Shown: one piece after another, positions 8,666 through 17,974 of the stretch | Numbering within the stretch: position 1 is the stretch's first letter | Layout of the letters: each line of letters starts with the position of its first letter | Position numbers and translations under genes: made by a program | The notes under the pieces: model-generated | Seen by the model: the letters and a program-made list of their open reading frames with translations, nothing else | Told to the model about the DNA's origin: nothing | Database searches by the model: none | NCBI GenBank assembly: GCA_965206125.1 | Contig: CBDBIN010000032.1 | Coordinates: 86,390 to 150,389 of the forward strand | Direction: 5' to 3' | DNA length: 64,000 nt | Origin: CAXWPM01 sp965206125 | GTDB lineage: Bacteria > Acidobacteriota > Terriglobia > 20CM-2-55-15

Positions 8666-9634
8666 TCATACGGTTCCGCGGGTAGTCGAAAATGACATTG
8701 AAGCGTTCGAGGACTCGCAACCCCAGCACGCCCTGACGGCCGCCTGCAGTCGCATGTCCCCTGGTCTGGAACTGGTGGCGACGCTCTCGAGCGTATGGGC
8801 GCCCAATCTGAGTTCTTCGACCAGCCCGCGGTAGCCTTCGACACGCCCCGACAAGCCGAAGCCATCAGCCCGGGTCGTATCGGCAGGCACGGTGATCTGT
8901 GGAAGAGAACCCGGAATCAATGAAAGCGCGCCCCGACTACCGAGGTCCACGTGGAGCTTCACGGTCACATCCGGACCATTGGGCAGCGTCACCGCCGCCT
9001 TCGTGTAGGGCTTCCGCTGGTGCATTTCGAGAGGGAGCACTTCTCCGTTTCCCCGATACTCGTAGGAATCCGGTTTGTACAGGGTGAGGACGCTCTCATC
9101 GAAGTCCAATCGAACGACGTACCGCTTCAACAGGTCGTAACCGATGATCCCCTGGAAGTCGGGAACCTCGTCCAACTCCAAGAAGGAAATTTCGCTCCAT
9201 GGGACCAGGACCGCCGTTTGATTCAACAGGTGCGTGTCGCCAATCGAAATCGTCAGGTCCTCGACGAGGCTGCCGGTCGGGGACTCTCCATAGCCTGAAC
9301 CGCCGACCGAAACCGGCCGACCCGTGTCGATACCGATCCTGTCGATGATGTCTGTTCCGAACAGGCCGATCGCGGGCGCGCCCGTGTCGAGCACAAAATT
9401 CATCGTGTCCGAGCCATTGACCCGAACTGGAAGCGTAACGAAGTCCTCTTTCTCGAACGAAATCCGGATCTCGTCGATCGGTGACTCCCACCGGTCGGCG
9501 CTGCCGTCGTTTGCGTAGTAGAGGCGGAGCATGTCGACGGAACTGCAGCCGCTCAAAGCGAACAAACCAGCCAACAGCAGGTATGCGGACATGATGCTCC
9601 GCGCTCGCGAAGTCGTTTTAGATTGAATAGTCAT
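8666..9634 (-). pseudogene. Retropepsin-like aspartyl protease lipoprotein with C-terminal frameshift
   Basis: The start at 9634 is chosen because GGAGGG lies 6 bp upstream. A lipoprotein signal (LLAGLFALSGC) precedes two pepsin-like lobes: DTGAP (first catalytic Asp) and a second 'VDLGSRGAL'. In the encoded frame the tail after VATSS is nonsense-like and Cys-rich. One base out of phase, the DNA reads GRQGVLGLRVLERFNVIFDY and PRNRMILEP, the family's conserved C terminus. One base therefore seems to be missing near 8765. It may be a real mutation or an assembly error. The gene diverges from the GntR operon and shares its operator region. Confidence 0.82.
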
Positions 9635-9682
9635 GGGTTCCCTCCAGCGCTGCGCAATGCACCTCATAGCGCTTTAGTGTGA

Positions 9683-9700
9683 TAGTGTACTAGTACACTA
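9683..9700. promoter_or_regulatory. 18-bp perfect palindrome, likely GntR (YtrA-type) operator
   Basis: TAGTGTACTAGTACACTA is fully self-complementary. It lies 49 bp upstream of the protease start and on the other side of the divergent region from the GntR gene. It shares GTACTAG with the second site at 9830. Confidence 0.7.
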
Positions 9701-9829
9701 GAAGCATGAACCCCGTCAAGTCGACACGAGTGAGTATTCACTTAACTATAATATAATATGTAGTTTATTGGGATATCCTCCGGACCCGTCCGGAAATGGG
9801 GTTGCATCTCAAAGGCTCAAGCCGTAGAC

Positions 9830-9849
9830 TGTACTAGCTGACTAATACA
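9830..9849. promoter_or_regulatory. Second, imperfect GntR-type operator
   Basis: TGTACTAG-CTGA-CTAATACA is an inverted repeat with one mismatch, ending 3 bp before the GntR start codon. A repressor bound here would block its own translation start or promoter. Pairing with the perfect palindrome at 9683 suggests control of both divergent units. Confidence 0.6.
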
Positions 9850-9852
9850 CCA

Positions 9853-10278
9853 ATGATCATCACGCTCAGCGATTCGGATCCGAGACCGATCTACAAGCAG
9901 ATCTGCGATCAGGTTCTGCGCGGCCGCGCTCTGGGCACGATTCAACCCGATGAGTGCCTGCCCTCGATCCGGCAACTCGCCTCGGAACTCCGGGTCAATC
10001 CGAACACGGTAAAGCAGGCCTACCGGGAGCTCGAGCGAGAAGGAGCGGTCTATGTGCGACGGGGTCAGGGAACGTATCTGGCACGACCCGAGGCCGCTCG
10101 CAACGAACGTGCGGAAATTTTCCGAGCGATTGCCCGACGCGCGGTCGAGGACGCCGAGCGGAGCGGGCTCTCTCCCGAGGACCTGATCCAGGCGATTCGC
10201 GACCTGCCCGAACCGGAAGCGACCGGAGAACCCGCAGAAGTCGAAGGAGGTGGCGATGAAGTCGACAATACCCAATAG
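9853..10278 (+). CDS. GntR-family regulator, YtrA subfamily
   Basis: A 141-residue protein with an N-terminal winged helix (PIYKQICDQVL, LPSIRQLASELRVNPNTVKQ, AYRELEREG, RRGQGTYLA), textbook GntR. Only about 60 residues of mostly helical C terminus follow, the short tail of the YtrA subgroup rather than an FadR/HutC ligand domain. YtrA regulators usually sit first in an operon with an ABC transporter and repress it, as here: the ATPase gene overlaps its 3' end. Two related palindromes flank its promoter. Confidence 0.93.
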   Translation: MIITLSDSDPRPIYKQICDQVLRGRALGTIQPDECLPSIRQLASELRVNPNTVKQAYRELEREGAVYVRRGQGTYLARPEAARNERAEIFRAIARRAVEDAERSGLSPEDLIQAIRDLPEPEATGEPAEVEGGGDEVDNTQ

Positions 10279-11182
10279 CCTGTCCGCGTCCTCCATGGCA
10301 GTGCAAACGGACAATCTTACGAAGTCGTACTACGGACGAAACGTGCTCGACAACCTGGGGTTGACCGTCCCCGAAGGCTCGGCTTATGCCCTGGTCGGAC
10401 CCAACGGCGCCGGTAAGACGACGACGTTCGAGGTCTTGCTCGATGTGGTTCGCGCCGACGCGGGCCATGCCACGGTGTTCGGCCACGATGCTGGCTCGGA
10501 CGGCCCCAACGTACGGGCACACATCGGCTATCTGGCCGAACGGCCCTCTTTCGGATATGGCTGGATGACGGTGGAGGGGTTGCTGGAACATCACGCCGCC
10601 TACTACCCCGCCTGGGATTCGACCTACGCGCAAACACTTGCCGGGGCGTTGTCCATCCCACTTCGGTCTCGATTCGGCCAACTGTCGAAAGGGGAAACTC
10701 GTCGCGTTCAACTGGTCATGTGTCTGGCGCACCGCCCGCCGCTCATGCTTCTCGACGAAATGACCGATGGGCTGGACCCCCTGATACGGGATCGGGTTCT
10801 GGGGTTGCTCATCGAGCACATGGCGACGACACCGACAACCGTACTCATCGCCACTCATTACATTCACGTCGTCTCCCGGCTGGTCGACCACCTGGGCGTG
10901 ATCCACAACGGGAGGATGCTCGCCCAGGTCAGCTGCCAGGATCTGGATTCCAGGTTGCGCAGGTATCGAGCCCGCGTGCCCGAAAAGTGGCAGGCGCCCG
11001 AACTGTTGGGATCGAACGTTGTCCAACGGAACGGCAATGCTCGTGAGATCTCGTGGACGATATGGGGAGAAGAACCCCTCGTGGTCGGCATGCTCAACGA
11101 ATCGGGCGCCGAGGTCGACGATGTTTCGCGCCTGTCGGTCGAGGACGCAACGCTCGCGCTGCTGAAGCGCGAGGAGGGATGA
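10256..11182 (+). CDS. ABC transporter ATP-binding protein
   Basis: A 308-residue ATPase with Walker A GPNGAGKTT (about residue 47), Q-loop region, signature LSKGETRRVQL (a variant of LSGGQ), Walker B LMLLDEMTDGLDP and the switch His in IATHYIH. The C-terminal about 90 residues are typical of the BcrA/YtrB type. The ATG at 10256 is preferred over a GTG at 10250 because AAGGAGG lies 5 bp before it. It overlaps the regulator's 3' end and the permease start (ATGA). It probably powers the adjacent permease; the substrate is unknown, but antibiotic or lipid export is common in this class. Confidence 0.92.
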   Translation: MKSTIPNSLSASSMAVQTDNLTKSYYGRNVLDNLGLTVPEGSAYALVGPNGAGKTTTFEVLLDVVRADAGHATVFGHDAGSDGPNVRAHIGYLAERPSFGYGWMTVEGLLEHHAAYYPAWDSTYAQTLAGALSIPLRSRFGQLSKGETRRVQLVMCLAHRPPLMLLDEMTDGLDPLIRDRVLGLLIEHMATTPTTVLIATHYIHVVSRLVDHLGVIHNGRMLAQVSCQDLDSRLRRYRARVPEKWQAPELLGSNVVQRNGNAREISWTIWGEEPLVVGMLNESGAEVDDVSRLSVEDATLALLKREEG

Positions 11183-11184
11183 TC

Positions 11185-11967
11185 ATGGAGAACAATGTAA
11201 ACCGGGTCCCGGTCGGCTGGCGGATCGCGGCTAAGGAGCAGTTTCGTATCATCGGCCCGCGCCATCAGCGCGAGCTGCTGGTCTTCATGGGCATCGGCAC
11301 GCTCCTTGCTCTGTTCGGAACGATCAACGTATCGATGCGGGTCTCCGTAGGTGGAGAATCGATTCTCGCGTTTCCGCGCCTCATGGTGGTCTACCCGTTT
11401 CTGCTGGCCTTTGCGGTGATCTGGCCTCTTTCAGTGTGGGGGGACAAGGGTTCTTCGTGGCGCGCCTACCATCAGGCGATGCCGATCGACCGGCGGGTTC
11501 ACGACCTGGCACGCATCTTGATGGGCGGTGCCTGGATGTTCATGGCGATCGCCCTGATGGTGCTTCTGGGATCCGGCTTCATTCTTCGCTCGGACACATC
11601 GGGAATGATCTCCGACCTCGCACCGTGGTTCTGGATCGCCTTTTTCACCGGACCGGCGACCGTCTACCTTGGGAGTTCGATCGTCGCCCTTGCCAGCAAG
11701 CACCCGTTAGCATGGATCGTGGGTATCCCGTTCGGCGCGCTCGGCCTCGTTCTGGCGGTAAGACCGCTCGGATCGCTCGGCCAGATTCTCTCAGGGCTCG
11801 TGACCGGTCCGATCGGTCTCGGGTTCGCGCTGACACGGCCGGTCCTCCCCGCTTCCCCGTTCTTCGGAGCAAGTCCCGGCATCGGGTGGTTCGCTGCCGC
11901 ACTGGGATGGCTCGCCCTGGCAGGAATCGGAATATTCTACGCAGCAGGCCGGACGGTCAAGAAATAG
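11185..11967 (+). CDS. ABC-2 type membrane permease subunit
   Basis: About 260 residues with six likely transmembrane segments, for example LLVFMGIGTLLALFGTI, LMVVYPFLLAFAVIWPL, WMFMAIALMVLLGSGFI and FAAALGWLALAGIGIFYAAG. The ATG at 11185 is chosen because GAGGAGGG lies 6 bp upstream; the ATG at 11179, which overlaps the ATPase stop, is also possible. No family name can be given from sequence alone, but membrane topology and position directly after an ATPase under a YtrA regulator identify it as the transport partner. A family B repeat follows the stop. Confidence 0.82.
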   Translation: MENNVNRVPVGWRIAAKEQFRIIGPRHQRELLVFMGIGTLLALFGTINVSMRVSVGGESILAFPRLMVVYPFLLAFAVIWPLSVWGDKGSSWRAYHQAMPIDRRVHDLARILMGGAWMFMAIALMVLLGSGFILRSDTSGMISDLAPWFWIAFFTGPATVYLGSSIVALASKHPLAWIVGIPFGALGLVLAVRPLGSLGQILSGLVTGPIGLGFALTRPVLPASPFFGASPGIGWFAAALGWLALAGIGIFYAAGRTVKK

Positions 11968-11990
11968 GGGCACAGGTGCCTGTCCCCTTT
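11962..11990. repeat. Dispersed repeat family B, copy B4
   Basis: AATAGGGGCACAGGTGCCTG followed by TCCCCTTTT spans the ABC permease stop and ends at the stop of the convergent ADOP gene. A short T-run and dyad suggest a shared terminator. Confidence 0.75.
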
Positions 11991-14359
11991 TAGTCCTGGC
12001 GTAAGACCTCGATCGGCTGGATTCGTGACGCCCGGATCGCAGGAATCGCGGTCGCGCTGACAGCCACCAGGGTGAGCACTGCGGCTGCCGCCACGAGGGT
12101 CGCTGCATCGGTCGAGGTCACTCCAAACAACTGGCTCTCTACCGCTCGACCGAAGACGAGCGACAGCGCTGCGCCGGCCACGACGCCCAGCGCGGCAAGC
12201 CGGAAACCCCACAGGACTACCATCCGAATCACGTTCGAGGCACCTGCGCCCAGCGCCAGACGGATTCCCATTTCGCGGCGGCGCTGTGACACGGAATACG
12301 AAATGACGCCATAGATCCCGATCGCTCCGAGCACCAGCGCCAGAACCGCCAGGCCACCGAGAAGTTGAAGCATGCGCCGCTCGGTTCCAAGCGAGCCTTC
12401 CACGACCTGATCCATGAGCCGGACCTGGGTGATGGGGACGTTGGCGTCGAGCTCATCGACTTCGAGACGGACGGCCTCGGCGATCGCTTCGACCGGAATC
12501 GTGCTTCGGATCATGAGGGCCATGTCGCCACGATGGAATGACGACAGCGGGTAATAGGCCTCGGGTCTCGGTGCAAGCTGCAATCCCCGGTGACGTGTGT
12601 CGCCGACGACCCCGACGACACGCCGCACCCCGGATCCATCGACGACCTTCCCGATAGGATCCTCGCCCGGCCAGTACCGCCGCGCGAACGTCTCGCTCAC
12701 GATGATCTGCGAATCGGCATCGGTCCCGGGCAACCCGAACGTGGCGCCGCGCACGAGCGGGATACCCATCACCCGGAAGTACTCGGGCGTGACGATCTGA
12801 AACCCGACTTCCTGAGATTCGTCCGGCGGCACGGAGGGATGGTCCGGCAACCGAACGGTCGTGATCGAATTGCTGCCGCTCAACGGCACGTGGTAGCTCA
12901 AGGCGGCAGAGGTGACGCCCGGGATGCTCCGGCTGCGCTCGATCAACCGATCGAAGAACGAGTGGAGCCGCTCGGTATCCGGATACTCCGCCGACAGGTT
13001 CACCGCCAGAACATTCTCGGAACGGAGGCCGGTGTCCCGGCTCCGCAGTTCCTCGAGGCTTCGTATCATGAGCCCCGCCCCGAACATCAGGACCAGCGCC
13101 ATTGCAACCTGGCCGACGATGATCATCTGCTGGAACCGACGCGCAGGGCCGGCGCTGGTCGAACGAGTCGTTCCCGTCGAGATCAGGTCGTGCAGGTTGA
13201 CCCTGCCGAGCTGCCATGTGGGGACGATCGCGAACAGGGCCGCCGCCGCAACCGACAAACCGAGGCTGACCGCGAGTACGGTTCGATCCAGCCGAATCTC
13301 GTCGAGTCGGGGGAGGTCGGGCGGGAGCAGGGCCAGCATCAGGTCCTGGCCCCACATCGACACGAGGACTCCCAGAGTGCCACCCGCCAGCGCCACCACC
13401 AGGCTCTCCGCCAAGACCAGACCCGAAATCCTGCCCAAACCGGCGCCCAGCGCCCGGCGCACGGCAAACTCCCTGGTCCGCGACGTGGAGCGGACCAGGA
13501 CCAGGTTGGCCACGTTGGCGCAGGCGATGAGCAGCACGAACGCGGATGCGCCCATCAGCAGCCACAATGTCTCCGCCCGGTCTCCGACAACCCGGTCGTG
13601 TAGAGGGATCACGGTCACGCTGGGCTGGTAGCTCTCCCGGTAGTTCCCGGCCTCCAGCATGGCGGGTATCAGGACGTCGAACTCCTCCTGAGCCTGGACA
13701 ACGGTGATCTCCGGACGGAGGCGACCGATCAGTTGCAGGCTGGCCCTCTTCGACGTCAGGTCCAGGGTCAAGTCCAGCGGAAACCACACGTCGGCGTCAA
13801 AGGTATATAGATTGGCCGATGGAGGCAGGACGCCCACGATCGTCTGGATCGTCCTTCCCTGCTCGCCATCCAGAGTGATGCTCCGGCCGATGACGTCCGG
13901 GTCCGACTGCAGGGCCGACTGCCAGAAACCGTAGCCGATCATAACCACGTCACCCGAAGTCACCTCAGACTGTTCGAACAACCTGCCCAGCTCCGGCGTC
14001 ACACCCAGCATCGGGAACAGGTTCGCCGAAGCCTGGGTCACCCTAATCGCGCGGGCGTCGCCCTCCCCGATAAGAACGGCCCCTCGTCCCCCGGCCTTTG
14101 CCCCGATGTCGACGTGGCTGGTGCTGTTCTCCTGAAGAAACATGAACTCGGCACGGGAGTAGATCGGAACGCGGGCTCCCAACTTCAGAAACGTGAGTTG
14201 TTCCGGGTGGTCAAACGGCAGGTCTTGAAGAAGCACGCCGTGGACGACGGAAAACACCGACGTGTTGACACCGATCCCGAGGGCCAGTGTCAGGATCGCG
14301 GCGGCCGCAAAGCCGGGCCGTTTCGTCAACGTGCGCAGAGCTTGGGTCACATTCATCAA
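11990..14359 (-). CDS. ADOP-type ABC permease (MacB/FtsX family), no PadR partner
   Basis: A 789-residue permease with the same two-repeat plan as the one at 5892: an N-terminal helix (FAAAAILTLALGIGVNTSVF), MacB_PCD, three helices beginning LWLLMGASAFVLLIACANVANL, a second periplasmic domain and a final FtsX block ending RASRIQPIEVLRQD. It lacks the about 80-residue cytosolic N-terminal region of the PadR-linked protein, and no regulator adjoins it. It is bracketed by family B repeats. Function beyond a transport- or envelope-associated permease is unknown. Confidence 0.92.
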   Translation of the reverse strand: MMNVTQALRTLTKRPGFAAAAILTLALGIGVNTSVFSVVHGVLLQDLPFDHPEQLTFLKLGARVPIYSRAEFMFLQENSTSHVDIGAKAGGRGAVLIGEGDARAIRVTQASANLFPMLGVTPELGRLFEQSEVTSGDVVMIGYGFWQSALQSDPDVIGRSITLDGEQGRTIQTIVGVLPPSANLYTFDADVWFPLDLTLDLTSKRASLQLIGRLRPEITVVQAQEEFDVLIPAMLEAGNYRESYQPSVTVIPLHDRVVGDRAETLWLLMGASAFVLLIACANVANLVLVRSTSRTREFAVRRALGAGLGRISGLVLAESLVVALAGGTLGVLVSMWGQDLMLALLPPDLPRLDEIRLDRTVLAVSLGLSVAAAALFAIVPTWQLGRVNLHDLISTGTTRSTSAGPARRFQQMIIVGQVAMALVLMFGAGLMIRSLEELRSRDTGLRSENVLAVNLSAEYPDTERLHSFFDRLIERSRSIPGVTSAALSYHVPLSGSNSITTVRLPDHPSVPPDESQEVGFQIVTPEYFRVMGIPLVRGATFGLPGTDADSQIIVSETFARRYWPGEDPIGKVVDGSGVRRVVGVVGDTRHRGLQLAPRPEAYYPLSSFHRGDMALMIRSTIPVEAIAEAVRLEVDELDANVPITQVRLMDQVVEGSLGTERRMLQLLGGLAVLALVLGAIGIYGVISYSVSQRRREMGIRLALGAGASNVIRMVVLWGFRLAALGVVAGAALSLVFGRAVESQLFGVTSTDAATLVAAAAVLTLVAVSATAIPAIRASRIQPIEVLRQD

Positions 14360-14427
14360 AACGCAGTCCTCCCCAAGGCGAGTGATCCGCCTTTTTTGAA
14401 AACTGTCCCGATCCGGAAAGGTGACAG

Positions 14428-14461
14428 GAAAATAGGGACAGGCACCTATGTCCCCATTTTT
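14428..14461. repeat. Dispersed repeat family B, copy B5
   Basis: AATAGGGACAGGCACCTATG followed by TCCCCATTTTT lies in the gap between the divergent ADOP and hydrolase genes. It is nearly identical to the copies near 8548 and 22555. Confidence 0.8.
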
Positions 14462-14531
14462 GTAACCTTAGCTGCTTCCGCCAGTCTTACCGTTTCACAA
14501 GCCCCCAATACCCGGAAAGGAAGGATCTGGC

Positions 14532-16046
14532 ATGACACTTCGATATCTTCTGACCATCACCCTGATGCTCGCCGCAAGCGCCTGTGCGACAGCCACCCAA
14601 GTCGCTTCCGAAACCTGGTCTGGAGGCATTGGCCAGATCCAGGGGGACCGGCCTCACTGGGCACACTTCATTGCAACCCTGACCTTCAGCGAAAACGGGC
14701 TCACCGGAGAGGGCGAGTTCACCGCCGGCGAGTCGAGCTACCGGGGGATGTGCGTCGACCTTTCCGGCACCGTGGATGGGGAACGCCTGACCCTGTCCGT
14801 GCGGTACGACGGACAGGAGTTGGCCTGCGACGGGACGATGACCGGCGAGGAAGCAGTGGCCACGTGCGGGAGCGGCACCGACGAAATGGATTTCCGCATC
14901 GTTCGTGCGGAAGTGCCAACGGACGAAGACATCGATCGGATCACGGGTGCGTACGCCCTCGCGCCCGACCACCGATTCCAAATCGCAAGGACGAGCAACT
15001 CCAGCCCGTTCATGATCGACCTGAAGTCGGGCGAGTTCCGACGCCTCTTCTCAAAAGGCAACAACACCTGGGTCGCCGGACCCCTCGTGCTCGTGGGAGC
15101 GCCGGAACAGTGGCGCATCCGATTTGAGAGTGCCGGAGACGGAGGCGCGAGTTCTCTCTGGATCAGCAAGGACGGCGAACCCGAGCGCCATGCCGAGCGG
15201 ACAGCGAAGCCCCGCCGCGAGGAGTTCACGTTCGAAACCCAGGACGGTCTCGAAATTCGCGGTTCCCTGACCTTGCCCGAAGGGGCAGGTCCCCACCCGG
15301 CGATCGTCTGGGTTCACGGCTCCGGACCGGTGACGCGCAACTCGGCGACGTTCTGGCCCGACTACTTCGCCGGCCTCGGCTTCGCAATGCTGGCCGTCGA
15401 CAAGCGGAGTGTCGGGGAGTCGGGTGGTGATTACCGGTTGCCCGACGGGGGGCGTGACAACATCCCCCACATGCAGCGGCGCGCGAAGGACGTCCTCTCG
15501 GCAGTGCGGGCTCTGAAGCAGGACCCTCGGATCATTCCCGACCGGATCGGCCTGACTGGCATCAGCCAGGCCGGATGGATCATGCCGGTCGTGGCTTCGG
15601 CCGGCGAGAACGCCTTCACGATCACGCTATCGGGCGGTGCGACCCAGATCAGCCGCGAAGGTCTGTTCAGCAGGCTGGCCGGTGAAACCAGATCCGATGC
15701 CGGCCTACCGAGCGTCGAGAAGATCCTCCCCGAAGTCCGGGCACTCAACTCGAGGGACTATGACTGGAGCCGGGATTTCCGCAACCAGACATCCCCGGGC
15801 CTTTGGCTCTACGGCCTGAAAGACAGAAGCAATCCATCCCTACTCTGCATCGAGATGATCGAGGGAATCGCCGCAGAGTACGGCAAGGACTTCACGGTCG
15901 CCCAGTTCCCAAACGGAAGCCACGGCCTGTTCGAAAGCCGGGTCTCCGGCCCGTCCGAGCGAAATGTCGTGAGCCAGTACGTCCCGGGTTTGTTCTCCAC
16001 CATCGAAGGATGGCTCTCGGATCAGGGATTCCTGAGCAGTCTGTAG
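14532..16046 (+). CDS. Exported alpha/beta hydrolase
   Basis: A 504-residue protein with a signal sequence and a possible lipobox (LAASAC, residues 14-19). Residues 30-240 form an all-beta N-terminal domain. The hydrolase starts at TFETQDGLEIRGSLTLP, with oxyanion region VWVHGSGP, DKRSVGESGGDY, the nucleophile elbow GISQAG, an acidic segment YGLKDRS and the catalytic His in NGSHGLF. This matches dienelactone-hydrolase/S9-like serine hydrolases acting outside the cytoplasm. AAGGAAGGA lies upstream. The TAG stop is provided by the family A repeat that begins at 16041, so the original C terminus may have been slightly different. Confidence 0.85.
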   Translation: MTLRYLLTITLMLAASACATATQVASETWSGGIGQIQGDRPHWAHFIATLTFSENGLTGEGEFTAGESSYRGMCVDLSGTVDGERLTLSVRYDGQELACDGTMTGEEAVATCGSGTDEMDFRIVRAEVPTDEDIDRITGAYALAPDHRFQIARTSNSSPFMIDLKSGEFRRLFSKGNNTWVAGPLVLVGAPEQWRIRFESAGDGGASSLWISKDGEPERHAERTAKPRREEFTFETQDGLEIRGSLTLPEGAGPHPAIVWVHGSGPVTRNSATFWPDYFAGLGFAMLAVDKRSVGESGGDYRLPDGGRDNIPHMQRRAKDVLSAVRALKQDPRIIPDRIGLTGISQAGWIMPVVASAGENAFTITLSGGATQISREGLFSRLAGETRSDAGLPSVEKILPEVRALNSRDYDWSRDFRNQTSPGLWLYGLKDRSNPSLLCIEMIEGIAAEYGKDFTVAQFPNGSHGLFESRVSGPSERNVVSQYVPGLFSTIEGWLSDQGFLSSL

Positions 16047-16087
16047 GTGCGGTCTATGACCGCACAAGGGCGCTCGCAGAGCGCCCC
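16041..16087. repeat. Family A repeat, copy A2 (right end degraded)
   Basis: CTGTAG, the GCGGTC-TAT-GACCGC hairpin and a GGGCGCTC-GCA-GAGCGCCC hairpin are present but the closing CTACAG is lost. It overlaps the hydrolase stop. Confidence 0.8.
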
Positions 16088-16112
16088 GAAAGAAAAAGCT
16101 TCCGAAACTCAT

Positions 16113-16296
16113 CTAGACCCAAAACAAGCGCATAACCAGTCCGCCAACGGCCAGGTTGCGCGCATAAAATTCGAGGCATAGAATCCCGCTCCCGGATCGT
16201 TTTATCCAGGTATCGGGTTTCTGTTGGATCTGTTTCAGTTCAGCCTCGCTGGTGTTGGAGCGGTTGACAGAAACCGGGACCTCGATCGCCCGGGCT
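16113..16296 (-). pseudogene. Possible gene remnant between a repeat and IS1380
   Basis: A 61-codon open frame without a good start reads through NTSEAELKQIQQKPDTWIKR and GSGILCLEFYARNLAVGGLV to a TAG at 16113. It looks like the C terminus of a real protein whose front was removed by the adjacent IS1380 insertion. No family is recognised. Evidence is only the protein-like composition and the insertion context. Confidence 0.3.
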
Positions 16297-16299
16297 CAG

Positions 16300-17965
16300 G
16301 GCCATGATCGGGTCAGCATCGCAGAGGTTGATGCAGCACATCCACGGCACGGAACAAGACCGGCAACCACCGGTTCCAGGCCAGAATCCTGAAGAGGATG
16401 CGCCGCCCGGTGCGCACGAGCTGACAAGGCACGAACATGAAGGCGTTTAGAAACGTCTTGAACTCCATGTGCAGTACCGTCTGTTTCTCGGCCTGATACT
16501 TCTGGCCCCAGCGTCCGGTTTCGGGCAGCAGCAACGCAAACCACGCCTTCAGTGTCCAGGCCAGCGACGCCATGACCATGTAGGCCCCGTTGCTGGTCTG
16601 ATCCCCGACCGGCATCCTCAAGGCCTGAACGCCGTTCTTGAGCTGCTCAATGAGATTCTCTTGATTGCACCGTTGATTCGCACGGAGCACAATCTGGCTG
16701 GCCGAATCCGAGCGGTTGGTAATGTAGAAGAAGTATCGGATGTCGTCGAACAACACCTGTTCGCCTTTGGCCACCGACAGATTCTTCCGCACCACGACAA
16801 CGCGGTAGTCCCGGTCGCAGGCTCTGGGCCGATACGCAAACTCGGCCACATCCTCGCCCTGCAACCGGATATTGTCGAAACCGCGCTCCCGAACGACTTG
16901 TTCCTTCACGTTGTCGGGACGTTGGCGCGGTTCGGTGGCCACCGCGTACTTGGCGGGCCGTTCCAGACGCGTCCATTGGTGCGGTTCCAGTTCATCGGCC
17001 AGCGCCACCAGATTCTGCATGGCGTCGATGCCGAAGATGAATCCCACGCCCTGGTCGTCCCATCCATCCAGGTGCCGGGTCTGGCTGAAGTCGGTGTCCC
17101 CGCGCAGCAGGATCTGGCGAAACCCGCCTCGACGGCACAGCGCGATGGCCTGGTCGAACCGTGCGGCCGCTCCCTCATGCGAGGGCCGGTTACCGCTGCG
17201 ATTGACCAGGTACAGCGGCTCTTGAGTATTCGCCAGCGAAATCACCAGCGGGTGATACCCCCAGGTCCCGTTGTAGGCCACGTCCATTCCTTGCTTGCAT
17301 TCGCCTGTGGTTTCAGCCAGTGTCCCATCGGCGTCCAACACCGCTTCTTCGAAAAACGCCTCGGGCTGCTGGCGCCAGACTCGCAGCCGGACTTGATTCG
17401 TCGCCTCCATCAGAGACTCCACGTCGCTGGGCTCAAATCTCCGGCAGAAGTCTCCCGCCGTCGTCGGGTCCGGAATCCGTTGCGCTCCCAGCGCATCCAG
17501 ATACACTTCGTCGTTGCGCCGCAACTCGATGTCCTCCAGGCACGTCCCTCCATTCAACGCGTTATAGGCGATGTTCAGCACGTGATCCGATTCGTGATAC
17601 GGCAAGTGCCGCTTCAGCACATGCACACTCTCGTCGATGGCTTTGACCAGCCCCGTCCGCCGCGCCACCAACTGCATCATCCCGATTCCGCCCACCGCCG
17701 TGCCGCGCGTCCGCTCTCCCATCTCATAATGAATGTTGCTCGCCGAAAACATCGGCGCCGCCTGATCTGTCCAATTCCGGTCCGCAAGCCGGCGCTCGAT
17801 TCGCCGCTTGCGGTTCTTCATGTTCTTGCGCGTATAATCGTTCATCCGAAATGCCTCCTTTTCCGTAGACTCTTTCCAAGTCTTTATTCACACGGAACGG
17901 GGGCATTTCGGGTACTTCTGCTGCTATGCCGCTATCAATACCTCGTCAATCACGCTTGATCAGGG
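16300..17965. mobile_element. IS1380-family insertion sequence (ends approximate)
   Basis: The element is defined by its transposase. Possible terminal sequences are AGGGCCATGATCGGGTCAG near 16298 and, inverted, AGACCCTGATCAAGCGTG near 17970, which align only imperfectly. No target duplication was found with confidence. It abuts an XRE gene on the right and a gene remnant on the left. Confidence 0.75.
16313..17845 (-). CDS. IS1380-family transposase
   Basis: A 510-residue transposase that appears intact. After a basic N terminus, the family features are VKAIDESVHVLKRHLPYHES, AYNALNGGTCLEDIELRRND, the catalytic-region LDADGT followed by NGTWGYHPLVISLANTQEPL, RGDTDFS, and a late NQRCNQENLIEQLKNG with the conserved Glu region. 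Full length and open frame suggest it could still be active. A GGAGG-like site (AAAAGGAGGCA) precedes the start. Confidence 0.93.
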   Translation of the reverse strand: MNDYTRKNMKNRKRRIERRLADRNWTDQAAPMFSASNIHYEMGERTRGTAVGGIGMMQLVARRTGLVKAIDESVHVLKRHLPYHESDHVLNIAYNALNGGTCLEDIELRRNDEVYLDALGAQRIPDPTTAGDFCRRFEPSDVESLMEATNQVRLRVWRQQPEAFFEEAVLDADGTLAETTGECKQGMDVAYNGTWGYHPLVISLANTQEPLYLVNRSGNRPSHEGAAARFDQAIALCRRGGFRQILLRGDTDFSQTRHLDGWDDQGVGFIFGIDAMQNLVALADELEPHQWTRLERPAKYAVATEPRQRPDNVKEQVVRERGFDNIRLQGEDVAEFAYRPRACDRDYRVVVVRKNLSVAKGEQVLFDDIRYFFYITNRSDSASQIVLRANQRCNQENLIEQLKNGVQALRMPVGDQTSNGAYMVMASLAWTLKAWFALLLPETGRWGQKYQAEKQTVLHMEFKTFLNAFMFVPCQLVRTGRRILFRILAWNRWLPVLFRAVDVLHQPLRC

Positions 17966-17974
17966 TCTAGAGCG

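Noticed and set aside
12453..13787. Long open frame opposite the ADOP permease (minus strand, different frame), and the 337-residue frame on the plus strand at 12590
   Set aside because: Both are shadows of the permease gene at 11990-14359 in high-GC DNA; they have no domain-like sequence and are rich in Arg, Pro and Gly.
16298..17970. Exact IS1380 ends and target duplication
   Set aside because: The candidate terminal sequences match only partly and no clear duplicated flank was found, so only approximate ends are given.
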